A program made the translations under genes and the position numbers. From an uncultured Fodinibius sp. (GTDB lineage: Bacteria; Bacteroidota; Rhodothermia; Balneolales; Balneolaceae), in contig CAJXMW010000009.1 of assembly GCA_913056235.1 (NCBI GenBank), forward strand, positions 1-63,487: a stretch of DNA of 63,487 bases, written 5' to 3'. The first letter of the stretch is position 1; every line of letters starts with the position of its first letter. The notes below the pieces were generated by a model. The model made no database searches, was not told the origin of the DNA, and saw only the letters and a program-made list of their open reading frames with translations. Of the stretch, positions 9,962 through 19,028 are shown one piece after another.

Positions 9962-10075
9962 AGAAACTCCTTTTGTTTAAGGTTCAATCCTAAAAAAGGA
10001 GTATTCGAAATGCGAAACAACTCAAGCGTCTATTTTTTGAAATATTTTACTTCCGGGTTCTATACCACTATCAAC

Positions 10076-10960
10076 TCAGTCACTCTCCAAAATTGCCCCC
10101 CAATAGGGATCGATATCACCGCCGTGACGCAACGTATAGACCCGGGTAAAAATGGCCCCGACCAGCACAACCTGCACATTATAGTAGATCCAAATGAGAA
10201 AAATCACAAATGAACCTGCGGCTTTGTAAGCTGGATGCATTGCCGCTGATCCCAGGTACCAGTCGACCAATGATTTACCGATTAACACTAATATGGTAGT
10301 CACTGCTGCTCCCACTAAAATATCTCGCAGACGCACATCCAGATCAGGCAAAATTCTGAACAAAACTGTAAAAAATGTTAGAGCCAGTAGAATATTGACC
10401 AGCGAACTGCCTATTTGTACGAAAAAGATATTCTCGCTTCCAAAAATGGGCACCAACAAAGTCTCTAAGCCATATAGCATACTTTCTGATACCAGTCCCG
10501 CCAAGAATAGCAAACTTATAGCACCGATAAACAGCAGCCCCACCAGTCGATCCCACAAAAACTGCCAAATTGAATTAATTTTAGGGTTTTTGATTCCCCA
10601 AATCATGTTAAGTGTCTGCTTGATTTGGGACAACAACGTAGTTGCACCGAACAAAAGCGTAATAATAGCAATCAGCGAAGACCAAAAGCCCGATTCTCCC
10701 TGCGTTGTAGAAGCAGCCACATCGTTAATAGCCGATGTCAATTCTTGCCCAAAAACAGACTGCAGTGTTTCCTGAAATTCTACTTCTCCAAGCTGACTGC
10801 CCAACACAATGCTGATAACCCAGACCATGATAATAATCAGCGGTGCCGTTGAGAAAATAGCATAAAAGGCAATGGCAGCTCCATGCAAGGCGATATTGAA
10901 CTCCCAGATGTGATCGTAGGTCTCTTTGATTAAATTCCAGCTATCGGTAAGCAGTTTCAA
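10076..10960 (-). CDS. YihY/UPF0761 family inner-membrane protein
   Basis: 294 residues with about six hydrophobic spans. It starts at TTG (10958-10960) with AGAGG five bases upstream; no early in-frame ATG exists. The N-terminal signature with 'HGAAIAFYAIFSTAPL' and the C-terminal 'FLIWIYYNVQVVLVGA' segment are characteristic of the YihY family, once called ribonuclease BN or BrkB. The biochemical role is unsettled. The C-terminal tail (HGGDIDPYWG) is short, as in Bacteroidota homologues. It lies divergent from the DinB-fold gene. Confidence 0.88.
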   Translation of the reverse strand: MKLLTDSWNLIKETYDHIWEFNIALHGAAIAFYAIFSTAPLIIIMVWVISIVLGSQLGEVEFQETLQSVFGQELTSAINDVAASTTQGESGFWSSLIAIITLLFGATTLLSQIKQTLNMIWGIKNPKINSIWQFLWDRLVGLLFIGAISLLFLAGLVSESMLYGLETLLVPIFGSENIFFVQIGSSLVNILLALTFFTVLFRILPDLDVRLRDILVGAAVTTILVLIGKSLVDWYLGSAAMHPAYKAAGSFVIFLIWIYYNVQVVLVGAIFTRVYTLRHGGDIDPYWGAILESD

Positions 10961-11071
10961 AATGCCTCTAGGTAAATGTTACTTAGTAAATTATAGCTCA
11001 ACTTACAGGAAAGATTGATTGAATGTAAGCAGCAATTCCGTATGTTCAGCTTGGAACAGGATATTAAATTA

Positions 11072-11662
11072 ATGCGTTCTATGGATTCTCAGTACAGTTA
11101 CCAGTGGTATATACAACAGTTTGAAGCAGCAAAAGACACGGCCGAGAAATTTATTTTATCGGTTGATGAGGCCCGATTCCTTCAGCCGCCGGCCGACGAC
11201 CGCTGGTGCATCGCCGAGATATATAGCCATCTTATTAACTACGGCAACTTGTACTTTAACAACTTTGCAACGGCTATCACCAATACGCAAAAAAACACAA
11301 ATGATCTTGAGCAGTCGTTTCAACCGCGATGGCTTGTCCGCAAGTTGGTAAACTTTTTTGAACCTCCCTACAAAATCAAGATGAAAACGATTGATTCCAT
11401 GCAGCCGGATCCGGTTTCGGGCTACAATCGCATGGAGCTGCTGGATGAATATGTGAATTTGCAGGATCGGTTTCTTGCTCAAATAGAAAAAGGACAACAT
11501 CGCCACGTTAATTTAGCGGCTACCAAGATGAAGCATCCTTTTATTTCCTGGATTAATATGACGCTAACGGAATGTCTGGCTCTGGCTGAAGTACATCAAC
11601 GCCGGCACCAATGGCAGGCTGAGCAGGCACTAGAAGCACTCAAAGAAAAGTCTCAGATTTAA
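11072..11662 (+). CDS. DinB/YfiT-fold putative metal-dependent protein
   Basis: 196 residues from the ATG at 11072; in-frame ATGs at 11015 and 11042 would add up to 19 residues, and none has a strong ribosome-binding site. The four-helix DinB fold is suggested by the N-terminal 'SYQWYIQQFEAAKD', the motif DDRWCIAEIYSHL with H53, and the C-terminal HQRRHQW with H175 and H179. These three His match the usual metal triad. Relatives include bacillithiol S-transferases (BstA) and uncharacterised hydrolases, so substrate is unknown. A bacilliredoxin is encoded elsewhere in this window, which makes a thiol-transfer role conceivable but not shown. Its stop codon directly abuts the stop of crtZ. Confidence 0.8.
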   Translation: MRSMDSQYSYQWYIQQFEAAKDTAEKFILSVDEARFLQPPADDRWCIAEIYSHLINYGNLYFNNFATAITNTQKNTNDLEQSFQPRWLVRKLVNFFEPPYKIKMKTIDSMQPDPVSGYNRMELLDEYVNLQDRFLAQIEKGQHRHVNLAATKMKHPFISWINMTLTECLALAEVHQRRHQWQAEQALEALKEKSQI

Positions 11663-12112
11663 TTAATCCTTTTTGTATTTGTCGTAGGAAAACAGAAAAA
11701 GTCCATAGGGTTCCTGTCCGTCTTTTTCGATGGATTGATGATGCCGCTGATGCGCATATCTGATAAGGCGCATGATTCTGCTGTCGCTTTTAAACGGCAT
11801 AAAACGCTTATGGGCAAACAGGTCATGAATAATAAAATAGAGCACTCCGTAGGTTGCGATGCCTGTCCCAATTCCAAAAGCTTTTGATTCGAGTGGCGTT
11901 TCCATCCCCAGATACATTAGATAGATCGATATCGCGGCAAAGAAAACCGAAAAAAGGTCATTCAATTCAAACAATCCATGGTTGGGCTCGTGGTGTGATC
12001 GATGAATATCCCATAAAAAGCCATGAAAAATAAACCGGTGCACCAAGTACGAAATAACCTCCATCCCGGCAAAACCGAGCAATAGCCAGCCTATAAATAC
12101 TAATATCTGCAT
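11663..12112 (-). CDS. crtZ: Beta-carotene hydroxylase / fatty acid hydroxylase superfamily (CrtZ-like)
   Basis: 149 residues from an ATG at 12110-12112; a GTG nine bases upstream would add three residues. Four transmembrane stretches and the full set of di-iron histidine motifs are present: H25-x4-H30, H37-x2-H40-H41, H96-x4-H101 and H121-x2-H124-H125. The length and spacing match CrtZ, which adds the 3 and 3' hydroxyls to beta-ionone rings, giving zeaxanthin-type carotenoids. A CrtI-type desaturase at 41026-42513 supports carotenoid synthesis in this organism, although the genes are about 29 kb apart. The stop abuts that of the convergent DinB gene with zero spacing. Confidence 0.88.
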   Translation of the reverse strand: MQILVFIGWLLLGFAGMEVISYLVHRFIFHGFLWDIHRSHHEPNHGLFELNDLFSVFFAAISIYLMYLGMETPLESKAFGIGTGIATYGVLYFIIHDLFAHKRFMPFKSDSRIMRLIRYAHQRHHQSIEKDGQEPYGLFLFSYDKYKKD

Positions 12113-12317
12113 AAAAACCACTGATTTTATTGGATCTTAAATATCAAATTGGGGACTTAAATCCAAGTTAAGCTTGTTAGAAGAGTGGAATTCGACAAGA
12201 CTGAATCATCGACAATTTCGATTACGTAGAAACCACTGATTCCTCGACTATATAATGAATCGGCATGCTGTAACGTTTCGTTGTGTTATTAGATAAATAG
12301 AAATTAAATCGGTATCC

Positions 12318-13016
12318 ATGGAGCACTTTGACCCGGAAACGTTCGAATTAAAATTTCAGATTACAGATGCTGCGACGGATCTTTATATAGAGGGCGATGA
12401 ATCTTTCCTGATAAAGGATGTTGCTAAGGAAGTTGATATCGATCCGGCCGAGGTATTTAACTATTTCCCCAATAAGGAATCTATACTGAGATTTTATTAC
12501 GCTGGGCTGGTCTTTCGCTATGAGCTGATGATTGATGAAATTGACGATTTTGACTCCTATACGCTCAGCGAGAAATTTTCGAACTTTGCTTTTGCCAGCT
12601 TTGACATGCTCAGCGAAAAACAGGCCTTTGTAGAGGGTACTTTCGACAAGCTTATTATGCGCAGTTTCGCCAATACCGATTTTGAGGAAGAGATCGAACG
12701 CCTAATCAAGCAATTCCTGGAAGAGGATCAGCGGTTGTCGATGAGTTCTACGGTAGTGTTAAACAGCTACTTTTATACCTTCTTGCGCTGGCAATACCTC
12801 GAGCTCGTACACTTCTGGCTAAACGATTCAAGCGAGGATAAAGAGCTCACCATGGAGCTCGTCGATAAGCTGACCGGGGTACTGCAAGAACTAATGTACA
12901 ACGCCATTCTGGACAAGGGTTTTGACCTGGCCAAGTTCATTGCTTCCAATAGAAAAACATTCTTTACCAATATCCCCATTGTAAAACAGATCTGTTCTAA
13001 AATTGAAATACGATAA
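12318..13016 (+). CDS. TetR/AcrR family transcriptional regulator
   Basis: 232 residues. The N-terminal 60 residues show a TetR-type helix-turn-helix: an A-T-x-L-Y-like first helix, then DVAKEVDIDPAEVFNYFPNKESIL, where the 'Y-F-x-N-K-E' recognition segment is diagnostic. The rest is a helical ligand or dimer domain without close family marks. The gene ends three bases before the ATG of the UbiB-like kinase, so both are almost certainly one transcript. TetR proteins usually repress their own operon, so the natural expectation is autoregulation of the TetR-kinase pair; the ligand is unknown. Confidence 0.85.
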   Translation: MEHFDPETFELKFQITDAATDLYIEGDESFLIKDVAKEVDIDPAEVFNYFPNKESILRFYYAGLVFRYELMIDEIDDFDSYTLSEKFSNFAFASFDMLSEKQAFVEGTFDKLIMRSFANTDFEEEIERLIKQFLEEDQRLSMSSTVVLNSYFYTFLRWQYLELVHFWLNDSSEDKELTMELVDKLTGVLQELMYNAILDKGFDLAKFIASNRKTFFTNIPIVKQICSKIEIR

Positions 13017-13019
13017 CTT

Positions 13020-14351
13020 ATGAGCGACGACTTTCCATCATCAAAACTTGAACGCGGTAAAATTTTTGCTAAAACCGGGCTCAAGGTCGGCACCAACTAC
13101 GCCAAACGATATCTCAAAAAATCGGTAGGCAAAAAAGAGTCGGAGGAAGAAGGGCGACAATTTCACTCCGAAAATGCCCGGCAGGTATTCAACGAATTTA
13201 CCAAGCTTCGTGGTACAGCCCTCAAAATTGCGCAGTCGCTGAGCATGGACGAAGGTATGCTACCCGAAGAGTTTGCCGAGGTGATGAGTGAGGCCCAATA
13301 CAGCGTGCCGCCCATCAACAAAGCGCTGGCGCGCTCCATCATCAAAAAAGAGCTGGGCAACTATCCCGAGCAGCTATTTGCGGACTTTGATTCTGAAGCG
13401 CTCGCTGCCGCTTCCATTGGACAAGTACACCAGGCGCGCCTCGAAGATGGTCGCAAAGTGGCTATCAAAATTCAATATCCCAACGTACGAAATACTATCC
13501 ACTCGGATATGGCGATGGCAAAAACGCTGATCAAGCGTATCGTCAAACGGGGAGCAAGTATAGATGAGTATTTTGATGAGGTTGAAAAAACGCTGATGGA
13601 AGAAACCGATTACGAACAGGAGGGACAATATATCGATTATTTCTATAATCGGTTTGATGATCAACAGATCGTCACGCCGCAGTGGATTGAGGAGCTTTCG
13701 ACCAAGAAAGTACTTACCATGACCTTCGTGGAGGGCCAGCACCTGAAAGAATTTCTGGCTACAAATCCCTCGCAGGAAGAACGCAATCACTTTGGTCAAC
13801 TGCTCTGGGATTTCTTCCACGACCAGGTGGAGCAGCGCGATTTTATTCATGCTGATACCCATCCCGGCAACTTCTTCTTCCGCGATGACGGCAAGTTGGG
13901 CGTAATTGACTTTGGCTGCGTAAAAAAATTCGACGAGGAGTTTACGCGCAACTATATGCAGCTGCTTCCTACGCACCTTAGACAGAATGAGCAGGAAATT
14001 CGCGATCTCTATATCCGGCTGGGGATCGTCAAAGAAAATCCTGATAAGCCAAAGAAAGAGGAAGAATTCTTCCAGTTCTGTAAAAATTACGGCAACACTT
14101 TTGCCCAGCCCTACATGGGTGATGAGTTTGATTTTGGAGATCCAAAATTCAAGCAGAAAATAAATACCTATGCCAAAGAACCACCCATTATGAATGAGCC
14201 CCGCGGGGATAAAAACTTCATTTACAGCACCAAAGTGCACCTTGGGCTTTATAGCATCCTGATGAAGCTAAAAGCTGTAATTGATACCACGCGCAGCAAG
14301 CAAATTACGCAATCGGTGTTGGAAGAGATGAAAAATGGAAACAGTTCGTAA
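13020..14351 (+). CDS. ABC1/UbiB/ADCK family atypical kinase
   Basis: 443 residues. Family marks are in order: a K69-I-A-Q72 motif (the KxGQ segment of UbiB kinases), the Ala-rich nucleotide loop AAASIGQVH at 129-137, the ATP-binding lysine K150 in VAIKIQYP, the catalytic loop H277-A-D279-T-H-P-G-N284 and the metal-binding D297 in VIDFGC. UbiB/ADCK proteins are ATPases linked to isoprenoid quinone or lipid homeostasis. No C-terminal transmembrane pair, as in E. coli UbiB, is apparent, so it resembles the soluble AarF-like group. It follows the TetR gene by 3 nt. A strong terminator stands just downstream. Confidence 0.9.
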   Translation: MSDDFPSSKLERGKIFAKTGLKVGTNYAKRYLKKSVGKKESEEEGRQFHSENARQVFNEFTKLRGTALKIAQSLSMDEGMLPEEFAEVMSEAQYSVPPINKALARSIIKKELGNYPEQLFADFDSEALAAASIGQVHQARLEDGRKVAIKIQYPNVRNTIHSDMAMAKTLIKRIVKRGASIDEYFDEVEKTLMEETDYEQEGQYIDYFYNRFDDQQIVTPQWIEELSTKKVLTMTFVEGQHLKEFLATNPSQEERNHFGQLLWDFFHDQVEQRDFIHADTHPGNFFFRDDGKLGVIDFGCVKKFDEEFTRNYMQLLPTHLRQNEQEIRDLYIRLGIVKENPDKPKKEEEFFQFCKNYGNTFAQPYMGDEFDFGDPKFKQKINTYAKEPPIMNEPRGDKNFIYSTKVHLGLYSILMKLKAVIDTTRSKQITQSVLEEMKNGNSS

Positions 14352-14370
14352 CTTACTATTTACTAATAAA

Positions 14371-14403
14371 AAACCCGCAAAGCCTCTCTGACTTTGCGGG
14401 TTT
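14371..14403 (+). terminator. Rho-independent terminator after the UbiB-like kinase
   Basis: A 12-bp GC-rich stem (AAACCCGCAAAG paired with CTTTGCGGGTTT) with a 9-nt loop is followed by an AT-rich stretch. It is also A-rich on its left side, so it may work weakly for the minus strand (hflC). Confidence 0.85.
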
Positions 14404-14420
14404 AATTATTTTAGAAAAGT

Positions 14421-14453
14421 AGATACTGAAACAAGTTCAGCATGACACTTGTT
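14421..14453. repeat. Short palindromic intergenic repeat, copy 1
   Basis: The core is CTGAA-acaag-TTCAG followed by CATGACAC. The same unit recurs at 29392-29424 with few differences (AGATCCTGAA, TTCAGGATGACA). It resembles the widespread 'CCTGAA...TTCAGGATGACA' intergenic repeat seen in many genomes. It lies just after hflC. Confidence 0.6.
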
Positions 14454-14456
14454 AGA

Positions 14457-15404
14457 TCAGTTTTCAAAGTCCTGTAGGAATTTATAGAAGTCGCTTTCCG
14501 TCGAAAGGATAATCGATGTTTGGTTATCGAATACCTTACCATACGATTCCATTGTTCGCGTAAATTCATACAGCTTCCGCGCTGAAGACGACTGGTTATA
14601 GGCATTAGCATAAATAGCCGTAGCCTTGGCATCGGCCTCACCACGAATTTCTTCTGCTTTACGAAACGCCTGAGACTGGATGGTATTCAACTCACGCTCC
14701 TTTTCACCGTTGATACGCGCCGCCTCTCCTTCACCTTCAGAACGAAACTTGTCGGCGATACGATTGCGTTCACTAATCATTCGGTCGTAGACCGTCTGAC
14801 GGACGTCCTCTACATAGTTAATCCGTTTGAAGCGGAAATCAAGAATTTTGATACCAAGATCTTCTGCCCGCTTATTACCCAGCTGCTGGATCTGTGTCTG
14901 CAGCGAATCACGTCCCACCGAAATATCTTCAAGGGAATCTTCGACTACGTCTGTAATCGTAGCGCCCGATTTAGGATCGCGATTTGATGATCGTACTACT
15001 TCTACCAGATCCCGTGAAGCAACCGCATTACGGGTTTCTCCATCAAGGATATCGTCGAGCCGCGATTGTGCACCGCGTTCGTCCCGCAATCGTTTAAAAA
15101 ACTGCAGCGGATCAGTAATCTGCCAGCGTGCATAGGTATCAACAAAGATAAACTTTTTGTCTTTAGTAGGTACCTGATTGCGATCGCCATCCCATTCTAA
15201 ATAACGCTCATCAAAATAATTCGCCGTTTGGGCAAACGGTATTTTGAACTTTAATCCCGGATCAGTAATAGCTTCGCCAACGGGATCACCAAACTGTGTA
15301 ATGATAACCTGCTCCGTTTCATCAACGATGTAGAAACCGTCGAGTCCAACAAGGATGATAATTGCAATGAGTGCAAGTAGTGAAATATTCTTCCAATTTT
15401 TCAT
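14457..15404 (-). CDS. hflC: HflC, SPFH/band 7 protease modulator
   Basis: 315 residues: one N-terminal membrane anchor (about 6-26), then an SPFH/band-7 domain (about 28-190) and a long helical coiled region (about 190-280) with AEEIRGEADAKATAIYANAY typical of HflC. The 'VDETEQVIITQFG' start of the band-7 domain is also diagnostic. HflC and HflK form a large membrane-bound complex that surrounds and modulates the FtsH protease. The gene begins two bases after hflK ends, so translation is probably coupled. Confidence 0.95.
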   Translation of the reverse strand: MKNWKNISLLALIAIIILVGLDGFYIVDETEQVIITQFGDPVGEAITDPGLKFKIPFAQTANYFDERYLEWDGDRNQVPTKDKKFIFVDTYARWQITDPLQFFKRLRDERGAQSRLDDILDGETRNAVASRDLVEVVRSSNRDPKSGATITDVVEDSLEDISVGRDSLQTQIQQLGNKRAEDLGIKILDFRFKRINYVEDVRQTVYDRMISERNRIADKFRSEGEGEAARINGEKERELNTIQSQAFRKAEEIRGEADAKATAIYANAYNQSSSARKLYEFTRTMESYGKVFDNQTSIILSTESDFYKFLQDFEN

Positions 15405-15406
15405 AC

Positions 15407-16429
15407 TTAATTCCCCTGTGAATTTGAACTACTCGAATTCGACTGATTTATCTTCTTAACGCCATCCATCTGCATTTGCAGCAATGGCAACACACTGTTG
15501 CCATTCTGATCAGTCACAATTTTATTACCGATTTTAGGAAGTATGGTCTCCAGTGTTTCCAGGTATATACGACGCTTGGTAACCTCCGGCGCCTTCACAT
15601 ATTCGCGGTAAAGCTGATTAAAACGAGAAGCCTCACCTTCGGCCCTGTTTATACGATTAATGGCATAACCTTCAGCCCGCTGTATCGTTTCCTCGGCCTC
15701 CCCTTTTGCCCGGGGAACAACCTTGTTATACTCAGATTTTGCCTGGTTAATTAACGTCTCTTTCTGCTGCTGAGCTTCATTCACCGCATTAAACGATGCT
15801 TTTACCGGATCGGGGGGATTTACATCCTGCAGTACTACCTGCTCGATATTTATGCCCGACTCATATTCATCGGCCAGTTCTTGAACGAGCTCCTGCACAC
15901 GTTGTGTCACTTCCGCACGTCCCACGGTAAGTACCTCATTAACAGTTCGATCACCCACAACCTGTCGCATGGCCGCTTCGGACATATCGCGGAGTGTTTC
16001 CTCGGGATTTCGAATCTTAAACAGAAATTTATAGGGATCGATCACCCTGTACTGCACCACCCACTCAACGTCAGCAAGGTTGAGGTCACCCGTCAACATC
16101 AACGATTCATCAGTGTATCCCTGTTTTTGATAGCTGGATCGAACGCCCGCGCTGGTTGTTCGATAGCCAAATTCGTGTTTCAACTGACGCTGTATCGGCA
16201 CATAACGTACCTCTTCGACAAACGGAATTTTATAGTTCAAGCCCGGTTGGGCCGTTCTGGTAAATTCACCAAACCGCATTACAATCCCCACTTCTTCGGG
16301 ATTAACCGTAAAGAAAGAAGCAAATGCCACTACAAATATCAGTACCCCCAGTATGATATACCGGAGATTTTTACTCAAACTCTTGAGCTGTGGCGGCACA
16401 TTCAAGCCAGAAAAATTATCTTGAGCCAT
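15407..16429 (-). CDS. hflK: HflK, SPFH/band 7 protease modulator
   Basis: 340 residues. An N-terminal cytosolic segment of about 22 residues precedes one membrane span (about 24-43), followed by the band-7 domain beginning NPEEVGIVMRFGEF and a coiled-coil region with AEGYAINRINRAEGEA. It lacks the long Gly-rich N-terminus of the E. coli protein, as is usual outside Gammaproteobacteria. The C-terminal Ser/Asn-rich tail is low complexity. It partners HflC directly downstream in controlling FtsH. It is 67 nt downstream of the SpoIIE-type phosphatase on the same strand. Confidence 0.95.
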   Translation of the reverse strand: MAQDNFSGLNVPPQLKSLSKNLRYIILGVLIFVVAFASFFTVNPEEVGIVMRFGEFTRTAQPGLNYKIPFVEEVRYVPIQRQLKHEFGYRTTSAGVRSSYQKQGYTDESLMLTGDLNLADVEWVVQYRVIDPYKFLFKIRNPEETLRDMSEAAMRQVVGDRTVNEVLTVGRAEVTQRVQELVQELADEYESGINIEQVVLQDVNPPDPVKASFNAVNEAQQQKETLINQAKSEYNKVVPRAKGEAEETIQRAEGYAINRINRAEGEASRFNQLYREYVKAPEVTKRRIYLETLETILPKIGNKIVTDQNGNSVLPLLQMQMDGVKKINQSNSSSSNSQGN

Positions 16430-16496
16430 TTGTTATTATGTTCTTGTTAGAAATAAAAAGATGTGATTAAAATGCGTCGAACGTACATATAGAATG

Positions 16497-19028
16497 TTAA
16501 ACCTTAAGGCATATGATAGTAGTATCATCGGCCAATTGATAGTCGCTAAACTTTTGAACACGTCGCTTGATGTCAATCGAAATTTCATTGCTGGGTCGGC
16601 TTTCAGTATCCAGTGTTTCGACGAGTGAAATCATATTCTCAAATCCGAAGCGTTCACCTTCGGGATTAACTGCTTCGGGAAGTCCATCCGAATAAAGCAG
16701 CAGAAAATCGCCCTCCTGGAGTTGAACCTCCATCGGCTCATAGTTGACTGCATTCCGCACGCCCAGCGGATACTTTGGTGCGGGTGTGTGGATGAACTGG
16801 GCCTTACCCTCGCGTTTGAGTATGGGCAAACAATGGCCGGCATTGGCCACCTTAAGCTTTCGACTGTCAATGTGATACTGTGCGATAATACAGGTAATAA
16901 ATGTCTGTGGATCGGTACGTGTAAAGAGCGTGGGCGTAATCTCCCTGAGAATGGATTCCGGAGCATCTCGATGCAGCCGCGAAAGTAAGAGCCCACTGGT
17001 AAATACAGCGTGCATTGCCGCCTTCATGGCCTTTCCTGATACGTCAGCAATCGTCATGTTCAGCACCTGGCTGTTGGCCGATCCGTTGCTACCAACGATA
17101 TAATCAAAATAATCGCCGCCAACCTCGAACGACGGCATAAAGAAACCGTACACATCTACTCCTTCTACTGATGGAGGCTGTAGCGGCATCAGCTTGAACT
17201 GGCTTTCGCGTGCAATTTCGATCTCTTTCTCTACGCGCAAATGATTAGCCATCCGCTCTTGGTATTCGGGGATGTAACCGCCCATTTCTGAAACGGAATC
17301 CCCATAGCGGAAAGCAATGAAACCATAGATCAATGGCACGCCCAGAATGAAAAACTGAACCCATGATACATACGCCACATCCAAGCTCGGGGATCCCCAG
17401 TAAGGCATGACCATCAGGATAATGGTAAACACCCACCAGCTTGTGGAAAACGTTAGCAGTCCACTGACCTCCATGGCATAAATGATAACCACAGCCAGTA
17501 AGCTAAAGATGGCAAAATCATACCACTCGGTACCCACGATTTCAAACAGCGGACCCGTACCGGCCAACAGAAACCCCAGCAACAAAAATCCGACGCCATA
17601 ATACAGCCATTTATTTTTCAACCATGATTCTAACAAACCCAGCGTAACGCCTACGTGGCCCAGCGCCACCAGCCACACATTGATCCAAACCGCCATATTG
17701 ATGGTAAGCAGTTTGGGATTCATGCTGGCTTCAGTAAAGCCATACTGGCTGTCAGATTGATAGTATTCGGTACCCATAAGGTAGAGCGCCACCGCAAATA
17801 GTCCCAGCATTACCCCAGCCAATGCGTATCCCCTTAATAGTCCTTCACCGGTCTCCCGAAAGAAAAATCGCTTACGCCAAAACGCATCAAGCAAATGCAG
17901 TTGCTCTTGATCTCGTGATCGGGCCGAGGCCTCCCAACCGATATACGCCAGGGCTCCATAAAGACCTATAGCAGCAGCAAAAATCAGCGTATTCAGTATG
18001 TATATTGCTTCGCTGGTTTGATTTAGGAACCCACTCATGGTGCTTATCAAATAAAAAGCACGCCAGCCCAGTACGCCCAGAATAATACAGACAAGAACAA
18101 TAATAGCCCGGCGCCACTCGACCTGTCCTTTGTTGATATGCTTAATTCCCAAAAAGAAAATCAGCACCACCAATAGGCCTAGCGAACCAAAAGTAGTAAA
18201 GAGACTAAAGTTGGAAATCGCCTTTTCGCGATCCAGCTGTTCGGGTTCATACTTGTCGAGCGCTTCGAAGTTTTCGATGGAGACCCCATATCTGATATTG
18301 GCCATTGTAGGAGTATTGGTCTCGCGAATCATCGGCTTAACTTCCAGCGAAATCTCTGCAGGACCTGAAATATCAGGATTTCTCTTCGACCAGCTGAAAA
18401 TCATATTGTTGCCCACGCTCTTGTCCGAAAGATTCAGCGGCTGCTGATTATGTCCGGGCTCGGTGGACGTAAGCAATGTATCCTTGAAATCCACAAAATT
18501 AAGCTGATAATCATCAAGGTTGTATCGTAAGATATCACCTACTATATGTGTGGCGATAGCAAATAGCGAATCCCCAGCAACAAAGGTAGGATTTTCATTT
18601 CCAGCATAGGTAGAAATGCGGCGCAACCGTCCCTGCTGATCATATCGCAGGTCCAGACGCCCCAGATTGTCCATATAGTTCTCTTGTGAAAAACCGTCTT
18701 CTTCATCCTGGGCCGTTCCAATATTTACTTTCCAGCCATTAAGATTTACGCCCCGGCTATTCAGGGTAGCCATTGAAGGCAGTTTTTCTTTAGCCGAATC
18801 TTTGAGAGCCTTATAATAATTAAGATGCTGAGTTCGTACTGTCTTTAACTGTAGGCTATCGAGCGAAAATCCAAGGTTTTGGGTAAGCTGGGCCGTCTTA
18901 TTCTCAATCGACGAACGGCTTTCTTTGATAGGCGCATCGGCATTAAACGCAATAGATGAGTGCAACAAAAAGAAAGCTGCAAACCCTATAACACCTAAGA
19001 AGATCCAGTATGATAAACGTTGCCCCAT
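16497..19028 (-). CDS. Multi-span membrane PP2C/SpoIIE-type phosphatase
   Basis: 843 residues. Layout: a first membrane span (about 7-27), a large extracytoplasmic region (about 28-275), eight to ten further hydrophobic spans (about 276-575), and a cytoplasmic SpoIIE/PP2C domain (about 610-843). Metal-binding and fold motifs are present: EVGGDYFDY, ADVSGKAMKAAM, YSDGLPEAVN and the terminal ADDTTIICLKV. Such phosphatases usually dephosphorylate STAS-domain anti-anti-sigma factors or related switches. No STAS or RsbW-like gene is in the window. The N-terminal region likely senses an envelope signal, an inference from topology. It is probably transcribed with, or ahead of, hflK-hflC. Confidence 0.88.
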   Translation of the reverse strand: MGQRLSYWIFLGVIGFAAFFLLHSSIAFNADAPIKESRSSIENKTAQLTQNLGFSLDSLQLKTVRTQHLNYYKALKDSAKEKLPSMATLNSRGVNLNGWKVNIGTAQDEEDGFSQENYMDNLGRLDLRYDQQGRLRRISTYAGNENPTFVAGDSLFAIATHIVGDILRYNLDDYQLNFVDFKDTLLTSTEPGHNQQPLNLSDKSVGNNMIFSWSKRNPDISGPAEISLEVKPMIRETNTPTMANIRYGVSIENFEALDKYEPEQLDREKAISNFSLFTTFGSLGLLVVLIFFLGIKHINKGQVEWRRAIIVLVCIILGVLGWRAFYLISTMSGFLNQTSEAIYILNTLIFAAAIGLYGALAYIGWEASARSRDQEQLHLLDAFWRKRFFFRETGEGLLRGYALAGVMLGLFAVALYLMGTEYYQSDSQYGFTEASMNPKLLTINMAVWINVWLVALGHVGVTLGLLESWLKNKWLYYGVGFLLLGFLLAGTGPLFEIVGTEWYDFAIFSLLAVVIIYAMEVSGLLTFSTSWWVFTIILMVMPYWGSPSLDVAYVSWVQFFILGVPLIYGFIAFRYGDSVSEMGGYIPEYQERMANHLRVEKEIEIARESQFKLMPLQPPSVEGVDVYGFFMPSFEVGGDYFDYIVGSNGSANSQVLNMTIADVSGKAMKAAMHAVFTSGLLLSRLHRDAPESILREITPTLFTRTDPQTFITCIIAQYHIDSRKLKVANAGHCLPILKREGKAQFIHTPAPKYPLGVRNAVNYEPMEVQLQEGDFLLLYSDGLPEAVNPEGERFGFENMISLVETLDTESRPSNEISIDIKRRVQKFSDYQLADDTTIICLKV

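Noticed and set aside
13374-14240. 288-codon ORF opposite the UbiB-like kinase
   Set aside because: The plus strand holds all diagnostic kinase motifs; the opposite frame has none.
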